A stretch of 64,000 bases of DNA from Saprospirales bacterium (GTDB lineage Bacteria > Bacteroidota > Bacteroidia > Chitinophagales > Saprospiraceae). The notes under the pieces were generated by a model. The model had not been told where the DNA came from, searched no databases, and saw only the letters and a list, made by a program, of their open reading frames with translations. The stretch covers positions 116,228 to 180,227 of the forward strand of contig PAAY01000041.1 in NCBI GenBank assembly GCA_002698985.1. The letters are read 5' to 3'. Every line of letters starts with the position of its first letter. Positions within the stretch are counted from its first letter, which is position 1. The translations under genes and the position numbers were made by a program. This document shows, piece by piece, positions 33,153 to 41,940 of this stretch.

Positions 33153-33763
33153 TGGGAGGAGGAACCGAGGAACTGATCGGGCTTCGCCCTTTTTGAGGAA
33201 TTGAGGAAGGGGCGAGGCACCCGTGTAGACAATCGGTTATAGTGAAGATCCACCCTTCGGGTGGATGACAAAAGGGGGGACTGGGGAAGTGAGAGTACAC
33301 ATGATGAACGTCCCGGTTCTCTGCTACTGGACCAAATCCTGCTAATCCTCCAATCCTGCTAATTCTGATCCTGGGTGCTTGGGTAGTTGCGGGTTTACGA
33401 GACCTTATGAGGTTTTCGGAAACCTCATAAGGTCTGGAAACGAGGCATCTACCTGGCTGATCGTTCATTGTGAAGATCCGCCTTCGGCGGATGACAAAAG
33501 CGGGACTTGGGAAGGCTTGGAATAAATGATTGACACCAAGGTTCTCTGCTACCGAACCAAATCCTGCTAATCCGTCAATCCTGAGAATCCGGATCCTGAC
33601 AAAAGGGGGGGACTCTTCAAAAACACATTCAAAACCCCACAAAAACCGCTGGCGCTGGTCTCCTGACCGGTGCCCATAAAACTTCCGCTTTATCCTTCCG
33701 GCGAAAGCCGGCAATAATCCTATTTTTACGGACTTCTTAATTCGTTCCACAAAATTCCCAACT
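33153..33763. repeat. 600-bp gap with a duplicated about 130-bp repeat, a 15-bp-stem hairpin and a swap-hairpin
   Basis: Copy a (33240-33355) and copy b (33469-33600) share GTGAAGATCC, GGATGACAAAAG, GGTTCTCTGCTAC and ACCAAATCCTGCTAATCC. Their hairpins are ATCCACC/GGTGGAT and ATCCGCC/GGCGGAT. Between them lies GACCTTATGAGGTTT, TCGG, AAACCTCATAAGGTC (33401-33434). At 33641-33676 is a CCGCTGGCGCTGG unit with GGTC-TCCT-GACC. No gene is supported. Confidence 0.85.
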
Positions 33764-36625
33764 ATGAAAAGAGCAATTTACACGCTGATCTTCAGCATGC
33801 TGTTGGTCCCGGTGCTTTTTGCACAGACCTCACACACCGTGGTGGCCAATGGCCTTTCTTTCACCCCGCAAAACCTCACCATTCAGGTTGGTGACACCGT
33901 CGTTTGGGACAACCAGGGCGGGTTCCACAATGTGAATGGTGACCAGTCCTTGTTCCCCGGCAACCCCGAAAGTTTTGGCAGCGGACCGGCGGCCATGGCC
34001 CCCTGGACGTATAGCCACGTTTTCAATACCGCCGGCAATTACGACTACCAGTGCGACGTGCATGCCGGCAGTGGCATGACCGGTACCATAACGGTGCAGG
34101 CCGCCGCTGGCCCGGAAAGTGATGTCGTCATCACAGAGATCATGTACAACAACCCCGGAACCGACGATTACGAGTTCATCGAGCTTTACAACCGTGGCAG
34201 CGCCACTGTGGACATGACCGGCTGGTCTTTCTCGCAAGGCGTTACTTACACCTTTGGCAACTACAGCCTCGATGCAGGCAGCTATGTGATCGTGGCCATT
34301 GATTCGGCTGCATTTGAAGCCGCATTTGGTATTTCGGCCTTCGATTACGATGGCGGACTCAACAACGGCGGCGAAGCCATCGTGCTGGTTGACGGTTCAG
34401 GTGCCGTGATGGACTCCGTCAGTTACGACGATGAAGGCGACTGGCCTACTGAACCAGACGGCGGCGGGCCTACCCTGGTGCTTTGTGATCCGGACAGCGA
34501 CAATGCAGATGCCGCCAACTGGCAGGCTGCCATTACCCCGACGGGGGTCATCGTTTCCGGAACGGAAATCCTCGGAAACCCAGGCGGTGCTTCCATGTGC
34601 CCCGGTGGGCCGCTCATCAGCTTCATCGGCAGTGAGCTGACCCTTGCCGAAGACGAAGGCAACGTCATCCTCAACATCGCCCTGAGCAATGGAAACGGCA
34701 TGCCCATCGAGGTAAGCCTGGAAATCAACGCCGCCTCCACCGCCACCGCTGGCGATGACTTCGAGTTCATTCCCCCGGCAGCAGTTGCTTTCAACCCAAG
34801 CAATGTGAACGACACCGTGTCATTCATCATCCCCATCATCAATGATTCAGACATTGAAAGTCTTGAAAGCATCGTGGTGGACCTGACCAACCCCACCAAC
34901 GGTGCAGAGATAGCCCCGACAGGTGGCACCTTCACCATCAACATCGTTGACAACGACACCCCCTCCGCCGGGGCGCTGCTCATCTCCGGCGTTTTTGACA
35001 CCCAGCCAGCCGGGGCTGGTGTGAAGGGTTGGGAACTGAAAGCCATCAAAAACATCCCCGATCTCAGCATTTATGGGGTCGGCTCCGCCAACAACGGAGG
35101 CGGCTCCAACGGCGTTGAAGCCACCCTTCCACCCATCCCGCTCGACTCCGGTCAGTGCTTCTTCGTGGCCAGCAATGCCGATGATTTCATGGCCTTCTTC
35201 GGTTTCCCGGCTGACCTGGTGACCGATGCCGCCTTCATCAACGGCGACGATGCCATCGAACTCTTTGAAAACGGCATCGTGGTGGATGTATTCGGAGACA
35301 TCAACACCGACGGCACTGGAGAGCCCTGGGAATACACCGACGGATGGGCCTACCGCAAGAGCGGCACCGGCCCCGACGGCAACATCTTCCAGTTGGACAA
35401 CTGGACTTTCAGCGGCACCGATGTTTTTGACGATGTGCCCAACAACGCCAGCGCACCCGTGCCTTTCCCCACCTGCACCTACTCTGTGGAACAGCCCGAC
35501 CAGGTGGACGCCAACGACGACAACGCTACTACGGATGTGGATACACCGGTGGACATCAACCTGCTCGGCAACGACGTGACGCCAAATCCGCTGGTCAGCA
35601 TCAACATCGTACAGCAGCCCGACAATGGCACTGTGACTGCCACCATCGGCACCGATGTCACCTACACCCCCAACCCGGGTTTCTGCGGCAACGACAGCTT
35701 CACCTATGAGCTTTGCGATGCCATCGGCTGCGACACAGCCACCGTATTTGTTACCGTCATATGCCCGCCGGACTACCCGGCTTACGACATCGCCACGGTG
35801 ACCACGGTGGATGCGGACGGCATGCCCGATTCGCTGGACGTTTCCTGCCAGTTGCAGGGCATCGTGTACGGTGTTGACCTGCAGGGCAACGACAACATCC
35901 AGTTTTTCTTCGCTGACGCAACGGGGGGCATCAGTCTGTTCAGCAGCAACAACTTCGGCTATGTGGTTACCGAAGGCGATGAAGTCATCGTACAGGGTAA
36001 AATTTCCCAGTTCAACTGCCTGACGCAGATCACGCCCGACACCCTCTGGATGGTTTCTTCCGGAAATGCTCTCAAAGACCCGGTGGTGACCACCGTTGTG
36101 GACGAAAGCACAGAGTCGGAGCTCATCCGCATCAACGACCTGACCCTCGTCGATCCCGGTCAATGGACCGGCACCGGCAGCGGCTTCAACGTTGACGTCA
36201 CAAACGGAACCCAGACCTTCACCATGCGCATCGACAACGATGTGGACCTCTACAGCATGCCGGCACCCACCGGCACTTTCCACGCCATTGGCCTCGGAGG
36301 TCAGTTCGACCCGAATGCTCCTTGCGATGCTGGTTACCAGTTCCTGCCACGGTACATGGAAGACATCATTCCGGCAACGCCGACCAAAGAGGAGATTCTG
36401 GGAAGCCAGATCAGCTTTGGCCCCAATCCGGCCGGTGATGCGCTCTTCGTCAACTCCACGGTGCAACTGGACCGCATCAGCATCAGCAACATGCTGGGCC
36501 AGCAGCTGATCAGCTATGAAGGCGACAACAACAGTCTGGACATCAGCAAGCTGGTGTCGGGTATGTACCTCATCAGTTTTACCGAAGGAAACACTACCTG
36601 GACCACGAGATTTGTGAAGAAGTAA
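33764..36625 (+). CDS. secreted multidomain T9SS protein: cupredoxin, lamin-tail and Calx-beta domains
   Basis: 953 residues; signal peptide ends PVLFAQ. Domains in order: a plastocyanin-like cupredoxin at about 23-113 with type 1 copper ligands (His in GGFHNVNG; Cys, His and Met in YQCDVHAGSGM); a lamin tail domain (VVITEIMYNNPGTDDYEFIELYNRG, about 122-265); a Calx-beta domain (LTLAEDEGNVILNI to TFTINIVDND, about 290-400); a second lamin-tail-like region (about 405-570); an Ig/cadherin-like segment (NDDNATTDVDTPVDINLLGNDV, about 575-665); an OB-fold-like region (about 690-870); and a type A T9SS sorting tail (FGPNPAGDALFVNSTVQL). Probably a surface or secreted binding protein; copper binding is the one testable property. 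Confidence 0.88.
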   Translation: MKRAIYTLIFSMLLVPVLFAQTSHTVVANGLSFTPQNLTIQVGDTVVWDNQGGFHNVNGDQSLFPGNPESFGSGPAAMAPWTYSHVFNTAGNYDYQCDVHAGSGMTGTITVQAAAGPESDVVITEIMYNNPGTDDYEFIELYNRGSATVDMTGWSFSQGVTYTFGNYSLDAGSYVIVAIDSAAFEAAFGISAFDYDGGLNNGGEAIVLVDGSGAVMDSVSYDDEGDWPTEPDGGGPTLVLCDPDSDNADAANWQAAITPTGVIVSGTEILGNPGGASMCPGGPLISFIGSELTLAEDEGNVILNIALSNGNGMPIEVSLEINAASTATAGDDFEFIPPAAVAFNPSNVNDTVSFIIPIINDSDIESLESIVVDLTNPTNGAEIAPTGGTFTINIVDNDTPSAGALLISGVFDTQPAGAGVKGWELKAIKNIPDLSIYGVGSANNGGGSNGVEATLPPIPLDSGQCFFVASNADDFMAFFGFPADLVTDAAFINGDDAIELFENGIVVDVFGDINTDGTGEPWEYTDGWAYRKSGTGPDGNIFQLDNWTFSGTDVFDDVPNNASAPVPFPTCTYSVEQPDQVDANDDNATTDVDTPVDINLLGNDVTPNPLVSINIVQQPDNGTVTATIGTDVTYTPNPGFCGNDSFTYELCDAIGCDTATVFVTVICPPDYPAYDIATVTTVDADGMPDSLDVSCQLQGIVYGVDLQGNDNIQFFFADATGGISLFSSNNFGYVVTEGDEVIVQGKISQFNCLTQITPDTLWMVSSGNALKDPVVTTVVDESTESELIRINDLTLVDPGQWTGTGSGFNVDVTNGTQTFTMRIDNDVDLYSMPAPTGTFHAIGLGGQFDPNAPCDAGYQFLPRYMEDIIPATPTKEEILGSQISFGPNPAGDALFVNSTVQLDRISISNMLGQQLISYEGDNNSLDISKLVSGMYLISFTEGNTTWTTRFVKK

Positions 36626-36642
36626 GGTTTTTTGAGGTTTTT

Positions 36643-36675
36643 ACGACTGACAGCACTTCGGGTGCTGTCAGTCGT
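36643..36675. repeat. dispersed palindrome (14-bp stem), copy 2
   Basis: ACGACTGACAGCAC (36643-36656), loop TTCGG, GTGCTGTCAGTCGT (36662-36675), 17 bp after the T9SS gene stop. The stem is the same as at 7782-7814. Flanking T-rich words (GAGGTTTTT before, GTTTTTGAAAGGTTTTT after) are also shared. Confidence 0.85.
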
Positions 36676-36743
36676 TGTGTTTTTGAAAGGTTTTTGAGAA
36701 GTTTTTACAGACAGCACACAGAAAATAATGCTTTTTTTTGCGG

Positions 36744-36776
36744 GCCGCCGGGGAAGTCAAGTCCCGGCGGCTTTTT
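36744..36776 (+). terminator. rho-independent terminator
   Basis: GCCGCCGGG (36744-36752) pairs with CCCGGCGGC (36763-36771) around a 10-nt loop and is followed by TTTTT. It ends the transcript of the cupredoxin/T9SS gene, about 120 bp past its stop. Confidence 0.88.
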
Positions 36777-36877
36777 ATACTCAAAACGAAGTTGTTTGGG
36801 CGGCGTACGCCGCCCAAATCCCCCATTCACGCTTCCCTGAAGGATGGATTTTCCCTAACCACCTTGTGATGAGTATA
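36776..36877. mobile_element. MITE-like element, copy 1
   Basis: 102 bp bounded by imperfect inverted ends that begin TATACTCAAAACGAAGT at the left and finish GATGAGTATA at the right. Inside is a 24-bp perfect palindrome (36795-36818) with the core GGGCGGCGTACGCCGCCC. A related 98-bp element with the same left end lies at 57713-57810. No transposase is in the window. Confidence 0.65.
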
Positions 36878-36903
36878 TTTTCCGAAGGCAGCAACTTGAA
36901 AGC

Positions 36904-38139
36904 ATGGCAAACAAGGGCAAAAAGGACGCACATATTTTTTTCATCGTCAACCAGTTGTACACCTGGTCGCAAAATTTCATCACCCGTGAGCTGACGGAGC
37001 TGAACAAACTGGGATTGAAAATGACCATCGGTGCCCGCAGCATTGCGGAACGGGACGATTTGACACCGGAACAGGCGGCCCTGCGGCAGCACTATTTCGA
37101 GATTCCCGACAATCCGTTCAAGCCTGCTGCCCTGCTCCAGCATCTTCGTTTGGCCCTCAGCCGGCCGATTAAATACCTGAAGGTCTGGGGCGCCCTGTTT
37201 TCCATGAAGCACAAGCCGGGAAAGTTTCCCCGGGGCATCGTTTGCCTGTTTCGGGCGGCAGCCATTGCCGAGGCCGTTGAAAAAAGAGGGGTGACCCTCA
37301 TCCATGCCCATTTCTTCACGGCTCCCGCCGAAACGGCCCTTTACCTGTCAGTGCTGACTGGTATTCCCTACGGCGGAACGGCTTATGCGATGGACCTTTA
37401 TGTGGACGATTCCGGGCTGGAAACCAAGCTCCGCCACGCCCGCTACATCAACGGCACGACGAAGTACAACGAGGCATTCATCCGCAGCCGGTTGAAAGCG
37501 GACAAAGACAAAGCCCTCACCCTTTATTACGGAATACCCACTTCTGAAAAACTTCCGGAACCAATTCCCCACGACAAATTCACCTTTGTGGCCGTGGGTC
37601 GGCTAGTGGAGAAGAAAGGCTTCAAATACCTGTTGGAAGCCTGCGCCATTCTGAAACAAAAGGGTTATGACTTCAGGTGCCGGATCATTGGCTCCGGGCC
37701 GCTGGAGGAGGAATTCCGGAACCGAATCCGGGAACTGGGACTGGAAGAGGTGGTTGAGATGCCCGGTTTCGTGGCTCCCAATGAGATGGAAAAAGAATAC
37801 AGGGCCGGCGATGTGCTGGCGGCCCCCTGCGTGGTAGCCGCCAACGGCGATGTGGACGGCCTGCCCAATGTCTGCCTCGAAGCCATGCACTGCGGCCTGC
37901 CGGTCATCAGCACCACCATCAGCGGCATCCCTGAGGGCGTGGAAGAAGGCGTGAACGGCTGGCTCATCCCGCCCAATGATACCCCTGCCCTGGCAGAAGC
38001 CATGGAAAAAGCACTAAACGAAAAGAACCTGGCACAAATGCGGGTGGCATCACACCGGATGGTGCGGGAAAAGTTCGATGTGCAAAAAAATGCCCTGCCC
38101 ATCCGGGATTTGTTGTTGAAGGTAGGAGCGGGCTCCTGA
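36904..38139 (+). CDS. glycosyltransferase family 4 (GT-B fold)
   Basis: 411 residues. The C-terminal half has the GT4 core: FVAVGRLVEKKGFKYLLEACAIL (residues 220-242), CRIIGSGPLEEEFRN, VEMPGFVAPNEMEKEYRAGDVLAAPC and GDVDGLPNVCLEAMHCGLPVISTTISGIPEGV, which contains the nucleotide-sugar site (only the second Glu of the usual EX7E pair is in place; the first position is Asp/Gly). The N-terminal half carries LIHAHFFTAPAETALYLSVLTGIPYGGTAYAMDL. A retaining sugar transferase at the cytoplasmic face, probably for exopolysaccharide or O-antigen; the convergent flippase gene next to it fits that. Confidence 0.9.
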   Translation: MANKGKKDAHIFFIVNQLYTWSQNFITRELTELNKLGLKMTIGARSIAERDDLTPEQAALRQHYFEIPDNPFKPAALLQHLRLALSRPIKYLKVWGALFSMKHKPGKFPRGIVCLFRAAAIAEAVEKRGVTLIHAHFFTAPAETALYLSVLTGIPYGGTAYAMDLYVDDSGLETKLRHARYINGTTKYNEAFIRSRLKADKDKALTLYYGIPTSEKLPEPIPHDKFTFVAVGRLVEKKGFKYLLEACAILKQKGYDFRCRIIGSGPLEEEFRNRIRELGLEEVVEMPGFVAPNEMEKEYRAGDVLAAPCVVAANGDVDGLPNVCLEAMHCGLPVISTTISGIPEGVEEGVNGWLIPPNDTPALAEAMEKALNEKNLAQMRVASHRMVREKFDVQKNALPIRDLLLKVGAGS

Positions 38140-38192
38140 TCACTGAAAGAGGCGATGTGGAGAGGTTTTTTATAAATTTTGGCCAATACCAA

Positions 38193-38247
38193 GGCGGCCG
38201 GGAGGCCGCCACTTAGGTTACGTCAACGAGCACAGCTCGTGACGAGC
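38193..38247. repeat. two-hairpin dispersed element, copy 2
   Basis: Hairpin 1: GGCGGCC, GGGA, GGCCGCC (38193-38210). Hairpin 2: ACGAGC, ACA, GCTCGT (38226-38240). Counterpart of 9955-10006. A partial hairpin ATCAGG-AGATCGCC near 38305-38318 resembles one at 43909-43926. Confidence 0.8.
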
Positions 38248-38319
38248 CTGCGGGAAAAAACTAAAAATCACCTTTAGTTCAATCAGGCCGAAAAGAGCCA
38301 GGCCATCAGGAGATCGCCG

Positions 38320-39792
38320 TCACTTCTGGCGCAAAACCCTTTTGACATCTTCGGCAGTGATGACATTGAACAGCCGGCCCAACGCAAAGAAGAGCGGGAA
38401 AAAACCGAGCGCCATCAGCCCAAAGGCCTCAGCGGGGGCGAGTGACCAGCTTTGTTTCAGCAAATACAAGGGGACCGCAGCCGCAAAGGCCAGCAGTAGC
38501 GTTTTTCCGTAAAAGCCGAATGGAAAGACCTCCACGAACCGCACTCCCAACCGTTTCCGGATGACATCGAGGGCATACCACCAGGCAAAAGTCTGCGCCA
38601 CCACAGATGCCAGCGGCGGGCCTGCCATGCCTAGCCACAGCACGAAAGGCACCACCAGCAGGGCGTTGATGGCAAATAGGTAAATGGCGCCGAGGGTCAC
38701 CTCCCGGGTCACATCCAGGGCTTTTTGCATGTTGCTGTAAGAGGCCACCCTTTGCAGCAGGATGAAGGTGTAAATGAAAAACGGCAGGGCCGACGCCCGG
38801 TACTTCTCCGAAAATAGCATCACCACGAACTCCTCCGACGCCAGCAGGAAAAACACCACCAGCGGCAGCACGATCACGCTGACCTTTTTGATGCTTTTGA
38901 GCCAGAGCTCCAGCAGCTTGTTCACATCTCCTTTCAGGAAATAGCTGACCATTTGCGGCATCATCACGGCAGCCACCGAGTAGGCTATCGTCGGAATGAT
39001 GGGCAGTTCCCAGGCTCCGTTGGAGTATTCGGCGTACTGCTGGGCGGAGAGGAATTCTTTGACCACGTACTTGTCCACCTGCCGGTTGAGGGTCCAGAAA
39101 AGCTGGGCCAGGCTGAGCGGCACCGAATACCACAGCAGCTCCCGCAGGAACCTTTCGGGCAGAGGGAGCAACTGCTGCCCCGCAAAATTTTGCCGAAGGA
39201 GAAAAGCACTGACCAGCATGCGAAGCAGACCATAACAGAGCAAACCCACTGCAATCCAGTGGAGCGGATGGTCAGTGAGCAGTGGCAGCGTCATGGCGCA
39301 GAACTGTGTCAGCCCGACGAAAATGTTGAAAGCTGCTGCTTTGGTGGCTTTGTCGAGGGCAATGAGCACATTGGGTACCGGCACTGTGGGCAGTTCCAGC
39401 ACCACCAGCGCCATGAACATCCACAGCACGGGGCGGGCGTCGGCATAGGCAGCGTCGGACGTGCCCCACCACCCTATTGCGAAGAGAATGAGTGCACTGC
39501 CAAGTGCGGTGTACATCAAAATTCTGGAAATGTAACGGGCCAGGCTGCGCCGCTTCTCGGGCGGGTATTTTTCGAAGAAATAGAAGATGCTGTCGGGCAG
39601 GCCCAACTGGCCCACCACCTGTGCCGTTCCGTAAATGAGCAGCAGGTATTGCAACTGGGCGTACACCTCCTTGGGCAGCGAGCGGCTCAGGATGATCATG
39701 GCCGACAACTGCGCCAATATGCTCACCGCACGGCTGATGGTGAAGATGCCGGCCTTGCGGGCCAGGCTGGTCTTTTTCTTTTCTTCTGACAT
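38320..39792 (-). CDS. oligosaccharide flippase (Wzx/MATE-like, polysaccharide biosynthesis protein)
   Basis: 490 residues with about 12-14 predicted membrane helices. The N-terminus LARKAGIFTISRAVSILAQLSAMIILSRSLPKEVYAQLQYL is typical of the polysaccharide transporter (PST) branch, and LIYGTAQVVGQLGLPDSIFYF, the middle GAWELPIIPTIAYSVAAVMMPQM and the late VAQTFAWWYALDVIRKRLG support it. It should flip lipid-linked oligosaccharide units across the inner membrane. It faces the GT4 gene in convergent orientation, and they probably serve the same envelope polysaccharide. Confidence 0.9.
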   Translation of the reverse strand: MSEEKKKTSLARKAGIFTISRAVSILAQLSAMIILSRSLPKEVYAQLQYLLLIYGTAQVVGQLGLPDSIFYFFEKYPPEKRRSLARYISRILMYTALGSALILFAIGWWGTSDAAYADARPVLWMFMALVVLELPTVPVPNVLIALDKATKAAAFNIFVGLTQFCAMTLPLLTDHPLHWIAVGLLCYGLLRMLVSAFLLRQNFAGQQLLPLPERFLRELLWYSVPLSLAQLFWTLNRQVDKYVVKEFLSAQQYAEYSNGAWELPIIPTIAYSVAAVMMPQMVSYFLKGDVNKLLELWLKSIKKVSVIVLPLVVFFLLASEEFVVMLFSEKYRASALPFFIYTFILLQRVASYSNMQKALDVTREVTLGAIYLFAINALLVVPFVLWLGMAGPPLASVVAQTFAWWYALDVIRKRLGVRFVEVFPFGFYGKTLLLAFAAAVPLYLLKQSWSLAPAEAFGLMALGFFPLFFALGRLFNVITAEDVKRVLRQK

Positions 39793-39916
39793 GGAAAAAT
39801 TGTCTTCGAAAAAAAGTACCGGAATCCGGGGGCGCTAAAGTATTGAGAATCCGGCCATCTGGTTTCAAAGTGAAAAGGAATATCCCACAGGCGGTACCAG
39901 ATGGGATTTAGTTTTT

Positions 39917-39924
39917 TACTTTTG
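39917..39924 (+). promoter_or_regulatory. Bacteroidota -7 box of the SRP RNA
   Basis: TACTTTTG fits the TAnnTTTG consensus of Bacteroidota sigma-ABfr promoters and lies 6 nt before the start of the SRP RNA helix. Confidence 0.7.
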
Positions 39925-39926
39925 CG

Positions 39927-40023
39927 CCCGGCGAGCACTACACGACCAGCTCCCTCTGAATCCCCCAGGGCAGAAATGCAGCAAGGGTAGGAGGTTGTAG
40001 CGGTGCGATGTAGCTGCTTGCCT
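39927..40023 (+). ncRNA. ffs: signal recognition particle RNA (small bacterial SRP/4.5S type)
   Basis: About 97 nt. The apical SRP signature is plain: CCCCCAGGGCAGAAATGCAG with GCAAGGGTAGGAGG, giving the conserved hairpin with the GGAA-type tetraloop position replaced by AGAA. The outer helix pairs GGCGAGCA (39930-39937) with TGCTTGCC (40015-40022), and CTACA with TGTAG. The RNA joins the Ffh protein to target nascent membrane proteins. A TACTTTTG box precedes it and a run of T follows at 40024-40032. It sits between the flippase (minus) and rlmN (plus). Confidence 0.93.
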
Positions 40024-40066
40024 TCTTTTTTTCTTACCTTCGGAAAACACCAACCTCCTCCGTAAC

Positions 40067-41128
40067 ATGCCTACCGGTCAAGCCATTGCGACGAAAAAAG
40101 ACATCAGAAAGCTGAGTTTGGAAGAACTGGGCAACACGCTTGGCGAGTGGGGTGAACCCCGCTTCAGGGTGAAACAGATTTGGGAATGGCTCTGGAAGAA
40201 AGGCGCTCACAGTTTTGAGGAGATGACCAACCTGAGCAAAGACCTGCGCAGCCGGCTGGCCGAAAACTTTGTCATCAACGCCATCCAACTGGACCAGCAG
40301 CAGCGCAGCGCCGACGGTACCATCAAAAGCCGCTTCCGCCTGCACGACGGGCACCTCATCGAGTCGGTGCTCATCCCCGTTCCGGAAGAAAAGCGTTTTA
40401 CGGTCTGCGTTTCCAGCCAGGTGGGTTGCAGCCTGGCCTGTAAATTCTGCGCCACGGGCCGCCTGAAGCGGGAGCGCAACCTGGATGCAGCCGAGATCTA
40501 CGACCAGGTGGTGCTGGTGAACCGGCAATGCGAGGAAGTGTATGGCCGGTCCCTGACAAACATCGTGTACATGGGCATGGGTGAGCCGCTCCTCGCCTAC
40601 CGCAATGTGATGGACAGCATCGAGCGCATCACTGCCGAAGACGGCCTCGGCATGTCGCCCAAACGCATCACCGTGAGCACCGCCGGCATTGCGAAGATGA
40701 TCGAAAAGCTGGCCGACGACAAGGTGCGCTTCAACCTGGCACTCTCACTCCACGCCGCCGACGACCGGAAGCGCAACCAGATCATGCCCATCAACGAGCA
40801 GAACAACCTGTCCGTTCTGATGGAAGCCCTCTCCTATTTTCATCGCAAAACCTTCAACCGCATCAGCTTCGAATACATCGCCTTCGACGGCTTCAACGAA
40901 GGCCCCGAAGATGCCCGGAACCTGATCCGGCTGTGCCGCCGCTTTCCCGTCAGGGTCAACATCATCGAGTACAACCCCATCGAGGGCGCCAATTTCCGGA
41001 AGGCCGGAGAAGACAGAATCGACAATTTTGCCCGCATGTTGCTCGATGCCGGCATCATGGTCACCGTTCGCCGCAGCCGCGGCAAAGACATCGACGCCGC
41101 CTGCGGCCAGCTGGCCAACAAAGGTTAA
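40067..41128 (+). CDS. rlmN: 23S rRNA (adenine2503-C2)-methyltransferase RlmN
   Basis: 353 residues. Radical SAM motif CSLACKFCATG (C-x3-C-x2-C, near residue 126), MGMGEPLLAYRNVM, then ITVSTAGIAKMIEKLA and the C-terminal FRKAGEDRIDNFARMLLDAGIMVTVRRSRGKDIDAACGQL, which holds the second catalytic Cys. The N-terminal helical region (LGEWGEPRFRVKQIWEWLWKKG) is the usual RNA-binding domain. It methylates A2503 of 23S rRNA and A37 of some tRNAs. The gene follows the SRP RNA after 44 bp and is transcribed in the same direction. Confidence 0.96.
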   Translation: MPTGQAIATKKDIRKLSLEELGNTLGEWGEPRFRVKQIWEWLWKKGAHSFEEMTNLSKDLRSRLAENFVINAIQLDQQQRSADGTIKSRFRLHDGHLIESVLIPVPEEKRFTVCVSSQVGCSLACKFCATGRLKRERNLDAAEIYDQVVLVNRQCEEVYGRSLTNIVYMGMGEPLLAYRNVMDSIERITAEDGLGMSPKRITVSTAGIAKMIEKLADDKVRFNLALSLHAADDRKRNQIMPINEQNNLSVLMEALSYFHRKTFNRISFEYIAFDGFNEGPEDARNLIRLCRRFPVRVNIIEYNPIEGANFRKAGEDRIDNFARMLLDAGIMVTVRRSRGKDIDAACGQLANKG

Positions 41129-41176
41129 ACTGCGTTAAATCCGCCCTCCCTTTTTTAATCTGAAATTCCGGAAAAC

Positions 41177-41184
41177 TATATTTG
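41177..41184 (+). promoter_or_regulatory. Bacteroidota -7 box
   Basis: TATATTTG (TAnnTTTG) lies 40 bp before the ATG of the outer-membrane-like protein at 41224. Confidence 0.6.
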
Positions 41185-41223
41185 GCAGCGTTTAAAAAAA
41201 TGCTTCACTAAAATGCTTTTCCG

Positions 41224-41940
41224 ATGAAAACAACTGCACTCCTTGCGCTGTCCCTGCTCTTCACACAACTGGCAACTGCGCAACTTGAATTTGCATTGTG
41301 GAGCGGCGGCGGTGTGGCCCTGGTTGATTACCAGGCCCTCGACAACGACCTCACCGCTCATGGCTATCCAGAGACCAATGAAGGCATGTTCAGTGCACAT
41401 GTCAGCATTCAATTGAAAAAGCCCGATTCCCGATGGGCGGGGAACCTCAGCTTTGGCTCCTCCAGCCAATCCGACAGAACCCAAACGGTGAACCCCGCTG
41501 AAACGGAAAGCTGGATTGGAATCAAAAACACGGAAGTGGCCTATGGAGCGGACTTTTTTCTGCTCAACAAGCGAGCTGTCAAGGTCTTCCCAGGGTTGTC
41601 CATGGTAGCCAATCAAACCACGGTGAGTCTGCTCAGTGGCTTGCCTTACAAAGACAATTTCAATTCGCTGCTGAACGCTGATATCCGGTCAGACAAGTTC
41701 ACGAGTGAAAGGCTGTCTTTGATGGCCAGGATGAATGTGGAGTTTGGCATCCCGTTGAAGAGCAACCTGCTCACACTGGGCTTGCACGGAGCGTACCAGT
41801 TTGGGAGGAAGCCCAACTACTGGCGCTACGATTCGGAAGACGGGCCGTTGTTTTTTCTGAAAAAGAGAATTGGGGAAACTTACTACATCGAGCTCACAGC
41901 AGGATACAGGTGGATCAGCCGATCAAAAGGCCGGTCATAG
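41224..41940 (+). CDS. secreted outer-membrane beta-barrel-like protein of unknown function
   Basis: 238 residues. Signal peptide MKTTALLALSLLFTQLATAQ. The mature sequence alternates hydrophobic and polar residues and has Phe/Tyr-rich strands (ISQLKKPDSRWAGNLSFGSSSQ-like, TLGLHGAYQFGRKPNYW, ETYYIELTAGYRWISR), as expected for a small barrel. No named family found. Its stop overlaps that of the convergent PfkB gene by 6 bp. Confidence 0.75.
   Translation: MKTTALLALSLLFTQLATAQLEFALWSGGGVALVDYQALDNDLTAHGYPETNEGMFSAHVSIQLKKPDSRWAGNLSFGSSSQSDRTQTVNPAETESWIGIKNTEVAYGADFFLLNKRAVKVFPGLSMVANQTTVSLLSGLPYKDNFNSLLNADIRSDKFTSERLSLMARMNVEFGIPLKSNLLTLGLHGAYQFGRKPNYWRYDSEDGPLFFLKKRIGETYYIELTAGYRWISRSKGRS

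Noticed and set aside
34847..36466. 539-residue minus-strand reading frame
   Set aside because: It is the antisense of a clearly coding plus-strand gene with signal peptide, domains and sorting tail. High GC at third positions keeps the antisense frame open.
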